NCBI GenBank assembly: GCA_030832095.1
Contig: JAURJT010000021.1
Coordinates: 1 to 48,834, forward strand
Length of the DNA: 48,834 bases
Direction: 5' to 3'
Source of the DNA: Gammaproteobacteria bacterium
Lineage (GTDB): Bacteria > Pseudomonadota > Gammaproteobacteria > Burkholderiales > Burkholderiaceae_B
Under the pieces are notes generated by a model that was given only the letters and a program-made list of their open reading frames with translations, had not been told where the DNA came from and made no database searches. Made by a program: the position numbers and the translations under genes. Positions 1-7,406 of this stretch are shown here, one piece after another (position 1 is the first letter of the stretch; every line of letters begins with the position of its first letter).

Positions 1-32
1 ACGCTTTCAACAGCAAGCAGAATATTTTTCAT
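1..32 (-). CDS. Start of a truncated gene downstream of the TRAP receptor
   Basis: An ATG at 32 on the minus strand opens a frame that runs off the window after about ten codons (MKNILLAVES). A purine-rich AGAAG lies just upstream. The start resembles universal stress proteins (MKNILLAVD-type). The position behind a TRAP receptor gene equally suits a TRAP small permease or a fused permease. Ten residues cannot decide. A terminator-like hairpin ends only about 12 nt before the ATG, so expression would depend on read-through. Confidence 0.4.
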   Translation of the reverse strand, partial: MKNILLAVES

Positions 33-43
33 CTTGTTCTTCT

Positions 44-78
44 AAAAAAAACAAGCGCGCCACTGGTGTGCCGCGCTT
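44..78 (-). terminator. Rho-independent terminator after the TRAP receptor gene
   Basis: On the minus strand a perfect 7-bp stem (AAGCGCG/CGCGCTT) closes over a 12-nt loop and is followed, after one base, by eight T. It lies 35 nt after the receptor stop codon and just before the next gene on the same strand, so it may act as a partial terminator that keeps the receptor more abundant than what follows. Confidence 0.75.
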
Positions 79-113
79 GAATTTATTTTTAATCAGCTAC
101 GAGTTTGCTGCAA

Positions 114-1094
114 TTACTTGTAATTACGAATCGCATCGATTTTGTCTTTGCCAAACTCTTTTTCAAACTGGGTAAATACTGGGGCCAATCTGGCAACAAA
201 GGCGGCCTTATCAAAGGTCTCGATAATGTTCATTCCTTTAGCACGCAAGTCAGCTACGCCACTGGCGTCATCCTTGTCCACGCGAGCACGCGTTGCAGCG
301 GCTGCCAGTTTGGCGGCATCCAGAAATACTTTTTGATCAGCAGCCGACAGTTTGTCAAACGACGCTTTGTTCATCAACAACAGAGCTGGGCTATAGACGT
401 GTGCAGTCAAGGTCATGAATTTTTGAACCTGCTCAAACTTGGCGGCCATAATCACTGACAAAGGGTTTTCTTGACCGTCAACCACGCCCTGCTGCAGCGC
501 GGTAAAGACCTCAGGGAAAGCCATTGGTGTTGTGATGATGCCAAAACCTTTATAGGCTGCCACGTGCACGGGGTTTTCCATCGTGCGCATCTTGAGGCCT
601 TTCAAATCATCAGGCAGATTGATCGGGCGCTTGTTATTTGTCATGTGACGGACGCCGTTTTCAGACCAGGCCAAGGCTTTGAAGCCTTTGCTATCAAACT
701 CTTTCAGCAGCGCCTGACCAATTGGGCCGTCGAGCACAGCGCGTGCATGTGCCTTATCGCGAAACAAGAAAGGAATATCTAAAATTTTGACTGCAGGCAC
801 AAAATTGGGAATCGGCCCGGTGCTGGTACCTGTCAACTCTTGGGTACCTAATTGAACGGACTCGATACTTTCACGCTCGCCACCTAAGCTGCCTGAAAAG
901 AAGTTCTTAATAATGATGCGACCGTTGGTGCCCTTTTCAACTTCTTGCGCCAACACGTCAATACCATTGCCTTGGTGTGAGTTTTGTGCGATCGAGATGC
1001 TGTTACGCATGACGACCTGCGCGTGCGTCACGGACGCTAAACCTAAGGTGAGGGCTCCAGCGACTGCCAAGGTAATACGTCCGATACGATTCAT
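114..1094 (-). CDS. dctP: TRAP transporter substrate-binding protein, DctP family
   Basis: Periplasmic receptor of a tripartite ATP-independent (TRAP) transporter, which binds a carboxylate-type solute and hands it to the membrane permease. Residues 1-25 are a Sec signal peptide ending at AHA before Gln26. The mature 300-residue protein has DctP family hallmarks: the conserved Arg in LKMRTMENP near residue 170, which in this family usually pairs with a substrate carboxylate, and the VDGQENP motif near 205-211. The length of 326 aa is normal. A GGAG ribosome site lies about 12 nt before the ATG. The gene is followed by a strong hairpin and then a truncated gene that may encode the permease. 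The ligand cannot be predicted from the sequence. Confidence 0.9.
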   Translation of the reverse strand: MNRIGRITLAVAGALTLGLASVTHAQVVMRNSISIAQNSHQGNGIDVLAQEVEKGTNGRIIIKNFFSGSLGGERESIESVQLGTQELTGTSTGPIPNFVPAVKILDIPFLFRDKAHARAVLDGPIGQALLKEFDSKGFKALAWSENGVRHMTNNKRPINLPDDLKGLKMRTMENPVHVAAYKGFGIITTPMAFPEVFTALQQGVVDGQENPLSVIMAAKFEQVQKFMTLTAHVYSPALLLMNKASFDKLSAADQKVFLDAAKLAAAATRARVDKDDASGVADLRAKGMNIIETFDKAAFVARLAPVFTQFEKEFGKDKIDAIRNYK

Positions 1095-1293
1095 GTGAGA
1101 GGTCTCCGAATTTGAACCATTAAGTGATACGAGTAAAAGGTGCCTGCGGCGTTCTTAAATATTGGGTGTTTTCTGCACCGAAACGCTAAAAACCGTAAAA
1201 AAATGAGTTTTTAATACCCTAGTGGGCTATGGTAGGGCAAACAACCCGTTTTGGGGCTTAGTAGTATCCCTTGCTTTAGCTATATAAACTCTT

Positions 1294-2952
1294 CTAACCG
1301 AGCTTTAGGATTTCGGCTGCAAACTGGTGGGCCACCAAGCGGAGTACTGCCTGGTGCTCGGGCGCTAAGTCCAGCGGGCGGGCGTGCTGAGGGCTTGACT
1401 GCTGAGGTGCTAAATGGCGTGCTACCAGTTGCTCAGGCGTCAAACCTTGAAGCTGCGCCTGAGCCTGGCTTTTACGTTCGGCCTCTGTACGCGTACGCCA
1501 AATGAAGTAGTCAGTGTCACCATCAGGGGTACCAAGCTGTTGGTAGACCTTTTCCATAATCGGCACGTGGTCTCCATACCAAGCCAACGTCCCTGGGCGC
1601 CCTGCGCTAGCCAGGCCTTCGGTCAGCTTTTTGATCATTTGATCGGCATGACCTAAGTGGCGTAAGTAAGCGCCTAAATCTTCGCAGCCCTCGGGCAAGG
1701 GTTCGGTGAGCCACTCTTGCTTGTCTGAATCGGGCAGGCTTTCTAAATGTAAGGGGCCGTGATTCTCCATGGTGATGACAAACACGAAGGTGGGTTGCTC
1801 GGATTCTTGACCAAGCAACTCAAGCACTTTATCGGCCACCACCTCGTCACCCACAAAATGGCAATCGCCCTTGTGCTGCTTTGTGACGACCTCAAATTCG
1901 CTGATATCCACAAACTGATCAAAGCCCAACATCGGAAACAGTTTGTCGCGTTTGTAAAAACTTGCAGGGTATGGGTGCACGCAGATGGTGCGATAGCCCT
2001 GCTGTTGCAGTAACCGGGCCAACGAGGGCACGCCAAAATTGATCAAGCGCCGATACGGGTTAAAGCGATCAACGCCCAGTTTTAACACGTCGACACCGGT
2101 TAAAAACGAAAACTCAGTGCGCACGGTGTTGGCCCCCCAGGCGGGCACGTCAAACAAGCCGTAAAGATCGGCCTCGTGTCTGACTCGATCGAAGTGTTGC
2201 AAGACCTCGGGCTTAATCTGCGGGTACACGCGCCTTGGATCAAAAAACGATTCGCTTTGAATCACGACAATATTCGGTAACACGCGCGGAGTTTTAACAG
2301 CCGAGGGCTTGGGTAAGGATGAACATTGCGTCAGATCGACACTAGGCAATTGCTCGGCACGCCGATACAGCCAATAGGCACCAAAAAAACCGTGGGTTGT
2401 GAGATCGCGTTCGGGATCAAAACTGAGCGCGGCAACGTTGCTTGAGCCGTATTGCAGCAAGATACAGGCAACGACCAGCACGCCTGCTACCACCAGCCAA
2501 ACCGCGGGCAAACTGTTGCCTTGGGTTAAAGGCGCTTCAAGCGCGACGCCTGCCCACAAGGCCAACGCGATTGCGGTAAACGTTAACGCGGTGGGGATAA
2601 TGCCTAAAAATGGCAGATACAGTCGCGGGTGCTTGACGCAATCCACAAAATAATCATTGTCTTGATAGACAAAGAACTCGCGCAAGGATTGGTTCTTGGC
2701 GTTGTTCACCACAATCAGGCAAGCAAAAATGGCGGTGCTAAATAACGTTGCTAACCAAGTGCGTCTGCACAAGACAAAGCCAAGAACGAAATAGCCTAAC
2801 CACAAACTAAGGTGTGCGGCGATTGCGGGCAAGGGCCTGCGCCACGGTGCTTGAAAACGGGGCTTGAAGATTTGTTCGATGACGAATGAGAGTGCGAGGC
2901 CTGCGATCACGCTCGGTAAGAGCGCGGTGATGACCGCCATCACGTTAAACAT
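1294..2952 (-). CDS. wcbQ: LTA synthase/phosphoglycerol transferase-like membrane sulfatase (WcbQ-like)
   Basis: A 552-residue inner-membrane protein of the alkaline phosphatase/sulfatase superfamily. About five hydrophobic segments occupy residues 5-170. A large extracytoplasmic sulfatase-fold domain begins near 228. Visible motifs are IQSESF (231-236, metal-binding Glu), NTVRTEF (275-281, where Thr276 sits at the position of the LtaS catalytic Thr), ENHGP (about 396) and GDH (460-462, metal ligands). Family members transfer phosphoglycerol or phosphoethanolamine groups to glycans. The ATG overlaps the end of the upstream SDR gene by 8 nt, so it is the last gene of the RfaH-led operon. The order KpsS-like, SDR, sulfatase matches my recollection of wcbO-wcbP-wcbQ in Burkholderia capsule clusters, so the symbol is tentative. 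The fold is certain, the acceptor glycan unknown. Confidence 0.8.
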   Translation of the reverse strand: MFNVMAVITALLPSVIAGLALSFVIEQIFKPRFQAPWRRPLPAIAAHLSLWLGYFVLGFVLCRRTWLATLFSTAIFACLIVVNNAKNQSLREFFVYQDNDYFVDCVKHPRLYLPFLGIIPTALTFTAIALALWAGVALEAPLTQGNSLPAVWLVVAGVLVVACILLQYGSSNVAALSFDPERDLTTHGFFGAYWLYRRAEQLPSVDLTQCSSLPKPSAVKTPRVLPNIVVIQSESFFDPRRVYPQIKPEVLQHFDRVRHEADLYGLFDVPAWGANTVRTEFSFLTGVDVLKLGVDRFNPYRRLINFGVPSLARLLQQQGYRTICVHPYPASFYKRDKLFPMLGFDQFVDISEFEVVTKQHKGDCHFVGDEVVADKVLELLGQESEQPTFVFVITMENHGPLHLESLPDSDKQEWLTEPLPEGCEDLGAYLRHLGHADQMIKKLTEGLASAGRPGTLAWYGDHVPIMEKVYQQLGTPDGDTDYFIWRTRTEAERKSQAQAQLQGLTPEQLVARHLAPQQSSPQHARPLDLAPEHQAVLRLVAHQFAAEILKLG

Positions 2953-3718
2953 GATACCCAGCCAACTTCAAAATCTTCAACGACCAAGACGCTGGCAACA
3001 CCGCCAATAACCACGTCTCGAACGAGACAAAAAACGGAAAGGTAATCCGCGCTTTGTTTTGATCAATGCCCTGCTTCATGACCTTGGCGGCTTTGTCAAG
3101 TAACCAGACTAAGGTTTTAGGCCCAGGCATCGCGTCGCACATGTCTGATTTCACGTAGCCTGGCATGATCACAGTGACGCCCACGCCTTCGGGGGCAAGC
3201 CAACCGCGCAGGCCTTCGCCATAGGCTTTTAAGCCGGCTTTCGACGCGCTATAGGCCGGTGTTAACGGCAAACCAAAGTACGCGGCCAACGAACTGATCA
3301 ACACTAGCTGTCCATGCCCGCGCTTGCGCATACCGGGCAAAGCTGCATGCACCATGGCCATTGAAGCGCGCAGGTTCACGTCGAGCAGTAGATTGGTTTG
3401 CTCCCAAGACTCGCCCTTGCCTTCTGGGCCGATGTTGATGTTCATGCCTTGATTGGCGATCAACAAATCAATTGGGTGCAAGGCGTCTATGTCTTGCACC
3501 CAGTTTTGTAAGGTGTGGGTGTCGGTGATGTCAAACACGCCCTTCACCACGTGGGCACCTTGATCCCTGCAGGCTTGCGCGGTTTGCTCAAGTTTGCTTT
3601 CGTTGCGGCCGTGCAAGATCAATGTGATGCCCGGCGCGGCGTAGGCTTTTGCTAAGGCGTTGCCGATGCTACCTGACGCACCAGTAATCAAGATTGTTTG
3701 GGCGGTGTGGGGCTTCAT
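2945..3718 (-). CDS. wcbP: Short-chain dehydrogenase/reductase of the polysaccharide operon (WcbP-like)
   Basis: A classical 257-residue SDR. The nucleotide-binding glycine motif GASGSIG is at 13-19, NQG near 89-91, the catalytic Ser in ISSLA (142-143) and the active-site Tyr156-x3-Lys160 in YSASK. It should therefore be an active NAD(P)-dependent oxidoreductase. The start codon overlaps the stop of the KpsS-like gene by 4 nt (ATGA) and its own end overlaps the sulfatase gene by 8 nt, which implies translational coupling and a shared role in surface polysaccharide or its lipid anchor. The substrate is unknown. The symbol rests only on similarity of gene order to Burkholderia wcb clusters. Confidence 0.82.
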   Translation of the reverse strand: MKPHTAQTILITGASGSIGNALAKAYAAPGITLILHGRNESKLEQTAQACRDQGAHVVKGVFDITDTHTLQNWVQDIDALHPIDLLIANQGMNINIGPEGKGESWEQTNLLLDVNLRASMAMVHAALPGMRKRGHGQLVLISSLAAYFGLPLTPAYSASKAGLKAYGEGLRGWLAPEGVGVTVIMPGYVKSDMCDAMPGPKTLVWLLDKAAKVMKQGIDQNKARITFPFFVSFETWLLAVLPASWSLKILKLAGYHV

Positions 3719-4962
3719 ATTGGCACCAGGCTCAGTAACTGTTGCAAAGGCAAAAGCTCGGCGGCTAGACGCTCGCAGCTACCTTGCACCGCTTGCGCAA
3801 TACTTGGGGGGCAATAAAAACCGCCATACACTTGGGTGCTGTGCACGACCACACGTTTAAAGCTCTGAAACAACTCAGCCTCGGGCGCCACTGGCATCCC
3901 CCAAAACTGAGCCAAGTCTTGTTGATCAGTTAACCCGGGCAGGTTGTATTGCGGATCACCCAAACAAAGTGTGGGGCAACCTTGCTCAAGCGCCACATAC
4001 CCCACGGTGCTATTGAGGGTGATGGTGCCTTTGGCGTGTTTCGGTAAGGTGGCTAAGTCGCCGGTTTCTAAGTACACCACCCGATCTTTCAGACCAAACT
4101 GATGCTCTAGATTCAACACCACACGGTCGTAATGCTCCCAACCGGTGTCGAGTGGATGATTTTTTATCACTAGCGAGGTGCCTGCAGGCGCGTGTTGCGC
4201 AAAAGACTGCAACACATGTTTGAGCATCAACTGCATGGTGCGAAAGCGCTCGTGATCGCGTACTTGCGAGTCACTGTTTAACTGCAGCGGAACAAAAAAA
4301 TACGGCGTGCGTTGTGCGACTAAGTTTTCGATCTTGCGAGTATTCACAGCAGCCACGCGCTTTAACAAACGGCTGCGTTGTATGTAGCCCGCGTACTCAA
4401 CGGCCGCACTCATGTTGTGATGGCTGCGATATTTTGAAAACAACAGTCGATTCAACACGCCCGAGGCCTGATAGGCGATATCGTGCATGGCACGTAATCT
4501 CAGTCGCGAACGAAAGTCTTTTAGCAAGGGCTGCGGCGGGATGTGCTGCGCGGCCTGAGTAAACCACTGGGGTGAGCGAGGTAACTGCGATCGGGCATTG
4601 ACGCCCTCTTGCTCGAGCGCGATCAGATTCGGCCTGAAATAGCCCTCTTCAAAGACATGATTACGTACGTGATTCAGTCGGCCCTGCTCGAGCGCCGCGA
4701 TATGCACGGGTCGCCTGTCACCGAATACCACTTGGTCGGTGATGCCATATTTTGCGTAGAGTTTGTGTAAAAAGTCGGGTAGCTCGCTCAGGTCTTGCTT
4801 AAACCAGTTTGACCTGCGCGGTAACCAATACACCGCATCACCCGTGTTAAAACTCACTTTATGAACGTGATGACCTTGTTGGCTTAAGGCTGTCGCCAAG
4901 CGTGCAAAAAACGGTGAACTCACACCTTGCAGCAACAAGAAACTGCGCGACTGGTCACCCAT
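3715..4962 (-). CDS. wcbO: KpsS-like capsular polysaccharide protein (WcbO-like)
   Basis: A 415-residue soluble protein of the capsule polysaccharide biosynthesis family that contains KpsS. In group 2 capsule systems KpsS adds the first beta-Kdo residue of the linker on a phosphatidylglycerol anchor. The opening FLLLQGVSSPFFARLATALS and the later block around KNHPLDTGWEHYDR and TLNSTVGYVALEQGCPT, with its conserved Ser-Thr-Val-Gly and Gly-Cys-Pro-Thr, are typical. There is no signal peptide or membrane segment. The start lies 2 nt after the stop codon of the RfaH-like gene. Its usual partner KpsC is not in the window, and neither are capsule ABC-transporter genes, so the rest of the pathway must lie elsewhere. 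Confidence 0.82.
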   Translation of the reverse strand: MGDQSRSFLLLQGVSSPFFARLATALSQQGHHVHKVSFNTGDAVYWLPRRSNWFKQDLSELPDFLHKLYAKYGITDQVVFGDRRPVHIAALEQGRLNHVRNHVFEEGYFRPNLIALEQEGVNARSQLPRSPQWFTQAAQHIPPQPLLKDFRSRLRLRAMHDIAYQASGVLNRLLFSKYRSHHNMSAAVEYAGYIQRSRLLKRVAAVNTRKIENLVAQRTPYFFVPLQLNSDSQVRDHERFRTMQLMLKHVLQSFAQHAPAGTSLVIKNHPLDTGWEHYDRVVLNLEHQFGLKDRVVYLETGDLATLPKHAKGTITLNSTVGYVALEQGCPTLCLGDPQYNLPGLTDQQDLAQFWGMPVAPEAELFQSFKRVVVHSTQVYGGFYCPPSIAQAVQGSCERLAAELLPLQQLLSLVPI

Positions 4963-4964
4963 GC

Positions 4965-5504
4965 TTACGCGACGCGCCGCAAATCCGCTAAGGGTAATTT
5001 GAGTTTGCTGACCTGATTTAAGACCTCGATTAACACCATGGCGCGCATCTCGCCATCGCTCATTTGAAACGTGGCGTTTAAGCCGGCAAAGGGCCCATGG
5101 GCGATCACGACCTGATCACCAGTTTTAAATAAAGGTGTCACTTGATCGGCCACGCTCAGTTCGCGCTGTTTAAACAGGTGGATGAGGCCCGAGTCAACGC
5201 ATGCGGGTTCGCTGCCAAACACGACTAATTTCGACACGCCCAAAGTCGAGCGAATCGGCCCCCAGCTTTTGCCGGATAAATTGGTATCTAACTGGATGAA
5301 GAGGTAGCGCGAAAACAAGGGCTCAGCCTGCGTAACAACCGCAGCGCGTCTGACAACTTGTTTTTTATGCATCGGCAAAAAGCACTCGTAGCCCTGATTG
5401 GTCAGGTTAAGCAGTGCTCGCGCCTCTTGCTTGGGCTTGGTGTGTATGACGTACCACCAAGTGCGGGATGCAGTGTTCATCGACTGGTGTGCCGCGGAGG
5501 TCAT
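4965..5504 (-). CDS. rfaH: NusG/RfaH-family transcription elongation factor
   Basis: A 179-residue protein with the NusG N-terminal domain (WWYVIHTKPKQEARALLNL at about 16-34, then ECFLPM and the LFSRYLFIQL strand) and a C-terminal KOW-type segment (GDQVVIAHGPFAGLNATFQ). It is much closer to RfaH and other specialised NusG paralogues than to housekeeping NusG. Such proteins load onto RNA polymerase at an ops signal and suppress Rho-dependent termination in long surface-polysaccharide operons. It is the first gene of a four-gene polysaccharide operon, with 2 nt to the next gene. No Shine-Dalgarno sequence is visible before the ATG at 5504, and Met9 (5480) is an alternative start without a better site. 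Confidence 0.85.
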   Translation of the reverse strand: MTSAAHQSMNTASRTWWYVIHTKPKQEARALLNLTNQGYECFLPMHKKQVVRRAAVVTQAEPLFSRYLFIQLDTNLSGKSWGPIRSTLGVSKLVVFGSEPACVDSGLIHLFKQRELSVADQVTPLFKTGDQVVIAHGPFAGLNATFQMSDGEMRAMVLIEVLNQVSKLKLPLADLRRVA

Positions 5505-5842
5505 AGAGTGTTTTAATACGCTAAGTGGATTATTTCAATGACTAACAAGTATTGTTATGAATAGTCAGTATCTTTTTGAGCAGACTCTATTTTGAGTCAT
5601 AGTCGTGAATAAATTGCGACTAAACCCCCCCTATTCTGCTGTTTTTACCCCTTTAAAAACCGTCTTTGCGTGCAAAGGGCTTTGTTTGCACTTTGTGCTT
5701 TTGAAGAGGCGCCAAGATCAATGGCTTGATGCGAGCTCTTGCGTGGTCTGGCGACTGCAGTGCGAATAACATATGAGACACGATTTTTTCATCACAGCGG
5801 TATCTCCCTCACGTCGACAACTCCACCTTTTGGAAGAGCATC
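5505..5842. other. AT-rich divergent intergenic region
   Basis: 338 bases lie between the RfaH-like gene (minus) and the elastin-like gene (plus). No gene is supported. It must contain both promoters, but I see no convincing -35/-10 pair. A perfect 7-bp inverted repeat, GTGCAAA...TTTGCAC, spans 5670-5691 with an 8-nt loop. I looked for an ops element (GGCGGTAG core) in the minus-strand leader and did not find one. Confidence 0.5.
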
Positions 5843-6235
5843 ATGAAAAAAACACTGACGAAAGCTTTATTGGCCTCTGCCCTTGGCTTGACCTTACAGA
5901 TGCAAATAGCCGGCGCTCAAGTCGTCTATTGCACGAGCCCCGGCGTACCGGTTCGCTGTGTGGCACGCCCAGTTGATGTTGGCGCGCCTGGAGTTGGGGT
6001 TCTGCCGGGCGCAGGCGTTGGTGCACCGGGCGTTGGTGTTGCCCCAGGTGTCGGTGCACCTGGCGTTGGTGTTGCGCCTGGCGTAGGTGCGCCGGGCGTC
6101 GGTGCACCCGGTGTGGGTGCGGCCCCAGGCGTGGGCGCTGGTCGTGCGGGTGTTGGACATGATCGTGAGGGCGCCGAAGGTCCGGGGGCTGGCCCGAACC
6201 GCGGTGGCCCAGCGAACCGTGGCGGCGTACGCTAA
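5843..6235 (+). CDS. Small secreted protein with elastin-like Gly-Val-Ala-Pro repeats
   Basis: I do not recognise a named function. The 130-residue product begins with a clear Sec signal peptide ([16 protein letters not shown]..., cleavage likely after AGA at 25). The mature N-terminus has two cysteines (Cys30 in VVYC, Cys39 in VRCV) that could form a disulfide. Residues 46-100 are repeats built from VGAPG and VGVAPG, resembling the VPGVG/VAPG units of elastin. The tail is rich in Gly, Arg, Asn and Pro (GGPANRGG). A good ribosome site, GGAAGAG, precedes the ATG. Reading frames on the opposite strand across this repeat are by-products of its composition. Export and disorder are inferred from composition; the role is unknown. 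Confidence 0.75.
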   Translation: MKKTLTKALLASALGLTLQMQIAGAQVVYCTSPGVPVRCVARPVDVGAPGVGVLPGAGVGAPGVGVAPGVGAPGVGVAPGVGAPGVGAPGVGAAPGVGAGRAGVGHDREGAEGPGAGPNRGGPANRGGVR

Positions 6236-6299
6236 CCAGGGCTGCGCACCGCGACCGTGGTCGCGCGCCTTAAAACGATCTAAACACCAGGAAACGCGG

Positions 6300-6758
6300 C
6301 TAGCGCTTTAACACGCGCGACGCCGCCTTCAAGATCAAGGTTGAAATCACCTCGCTGCGAGGCTCGTTGAGATGCTCGGCCAAGGCATCGAGCGCGATAG
6401 AGACCTCGCGATCCAAAATCATTTCAAGCCGCTTTGCGCCCGCCTCAAGCCGCTTGCGGCGGTGTTCGGCAGTGCGCTCGACTGCTGAAATAGGCGTTTT
6501 TAAGCGCGGACGCCCTCGTCTGGATAAACCGGGTAAAAATGCTTGCCCAGCCAACGCTGCAGCGCTGAGTGCTGGTTGACTCTTTTGCGCTTGGGTCTTT
6601 TTGGGCTTCTTAACCGGCTGAGCCAAGAGCGCTTCAGCAGCGGCTTGGGCTGACTCGGCATGCGCAGCAACTTGCTCTGAGGGATCAAGCGCGGGCAACT
6701 CGAGGTCTAAGTCATCAAAGAGAGACTGAGGAATCGGAGTGATCTTGTTTGTGCTCAT
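6300..6758 (-). CDS. Ribbon-helix-helix DNA-binding protein with Ala-rich N-terminus
   Basis: A 152-residue protein, not assigned to a named family. Residues 28-75 are rich in Ala, Gln, Lys and Pro and look disordered. A GRPR motif (82-85) in SRRGRPRLK resembles an AT-hook or nucleic-acid-binding arm. The last 45 residues (KRLEMILDREVSIALDALAEHLNEPRSEVISTLI) have the strand-helix-helix pattern of a ribbon-helix-helix domain. A regulator is therefore likely. The ATG is immediately preceded by a 25-bp near-palindrome with ATCCG/CGGAT arms and, further up, a TATAAT, which suggests autoregulation. No Shine-Dalgarno sequence is evident. A partition or plasmid-type accessory protein is an alternative. 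Confidence 0.65.
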   Translation of the reverse strand: MSTNKITPIPQSLFDDLDLELPALDPSEQVAAHAESAQAAAEALLAQPVKKPKKTQAQKSQPALSAAALAGQAFLPGLSRRGRPRLKTPISAVERTAEHRRKRLEAGAKRLEMILDREVSIALDALAEHLNEPRSEVISTLILKAASRVLKR

Positions 6759-6759
6759 G

Positions 6760-6784
6760 ATCCGTTTATTATAACTAACCGGAT
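6760..6784. promoter_or_regulatory. Near-palindromic candidate operator at the RHH gene start
   Basis: Arms ATCCGTTTA and TAACCGGAT, reverse complements at eight of nine positions, are separated by 7 nt directly upstream of the RHH gene ATG. A further half-site with the core ACCGGAT lies at about 6833-6840. The size and position suit an autoregulatory site for the encoded ribbon-helix-helix protein, but that is inference. Confidence 0.45.
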
Positions 6785-6788
6785 ATTA

Positions 6789-6794
6789 ATTATA
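6789..6794 (-). promoter_or_regulatory. Candidate -10 box of the RHH gene
   Basis: On the minus strand TATAAT lies about 30 nt before the ATG, between the palindrome and the upstream half-site. The -35 region at a 17-nt spacing (GCTCAA) is poor, so the promoter would be weak or activated. Confidence 0.35.
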
Positions 6795-6843
6795 TTGCAT
6801 CGTGAAAAAAATTGAGCTTTTAAAATAAAAAAACCGGATTTGT

Positions 6844-7380
6844 TTAAATTGGATCGGTCAAATCCCCATCGCCTAACGACCTTTGCAACATTGCCGTGTC
6901 GCGCCAGGCACCAAACTTGTAGCCTACCGCTTTAAACGTACCCGCAAGCGTAAAACCATTACGCTCATGCAAACTCACCGAGGGCGGGCTCGCATCCCCC
7001 ACCACCGCCATCAACTGCCGATAGCCTTTCGCCGTACAAATCTTGATGATTTCAGCGAGTAACAGGCTGCCGATCCCCTGCCCAGCTAACCCGTCACGCA
7101 CATAAACCGAATCTTCAACCGTAAACCGATAGGCCGGGCGAGGGCGATACAGCGTGACATAGGCGTAGCCCACCACCACACCATTTTGTTCAGCCACCAA
7201 ATAAGGCAGATTTTTTGCGACAACATCGGCGCGACGCTGCCGCATGTCGTCAAGGGTAGGAGGCGTAAGCTCAAAAGACGCCGTACCGTGCAAAACATGG
7301 TGGGCATAAATCTCTTGAATGGCCACTACGTCGGCCTCAAGACTATCGCGAATGAGTACTACGGGCTGTGTGAGTGTCAT
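6844..7380 (-). CDS. GNAT acetyltransferase, phosphinothricin/methionine sulfoximine acetyltransferase type
   Basis: A 178-residue single-domain GNAT enzyme that uses acetyl-CoA to acetylate a small amine. The N-terminus (IRDSLEADVVAIQEIYAHHV, then GTASFE) and the segment YRPRPAYRFTVEDSVYV are characteristic of the Pat/MnaT subfamily, whose members acetylate phosphinothricin, methionine sulfoximine or related amino acids. The acetyl-CoA pyrophosphate loop is GLAGQGIGSLL at 97-107, and the C-terminal LHERNGF block is present. It lies between the RHH gene and the toxin-antitoxin pair on the same strand, 26 nt after the antitoxin stop. In chromosomes such genes usually have housekeeping or detoxifying roles; the substrate cannot be fixed here. 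Confidence 0.88.
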   Translation of the reverse strand: MTLTQPVVLIRDSLEADVVAIQEIYAHHVLHGTASFELTPPTLDDMRQRRADVVAKNLPYLVAEQNGVVVGYAYVTLYRPRPAYRFTVEDSVYVRDGLAGQGIGSLLLAEIIKICTAKGYRQLMAVVGDASPPSVSLHERNGFTLAGTFKAVGYKFGAWRDTAMLQRSLGDGDLTDPI

Positions 7381-7406
7381 TGGGGATCAGTTCATTCACT
7401 AAAAGG

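Noticed and set aside
1190..1240. A CCCTA/TAGGG stem with a downstream T-rich stretch after the sulfatase gene
   Set aside because: Only 5 bp with an 11-nt loop, and the T-tract is 12 nt away; too weak to call a terminator.
5841..6160. Two minus-strand frames over the elastin-like gene
   Set aside because: The repeated GC-rich units keep several frames open; only the plus-strand frame has a signal peptide and ribosome site.
6240..6275. GC-rich hairpin (GCGACC/GGTCGC) after the elastin-like gene
   Set aside because: No T-tract follows in either direction, and GC-rich self-complementary stretches arise easily here.
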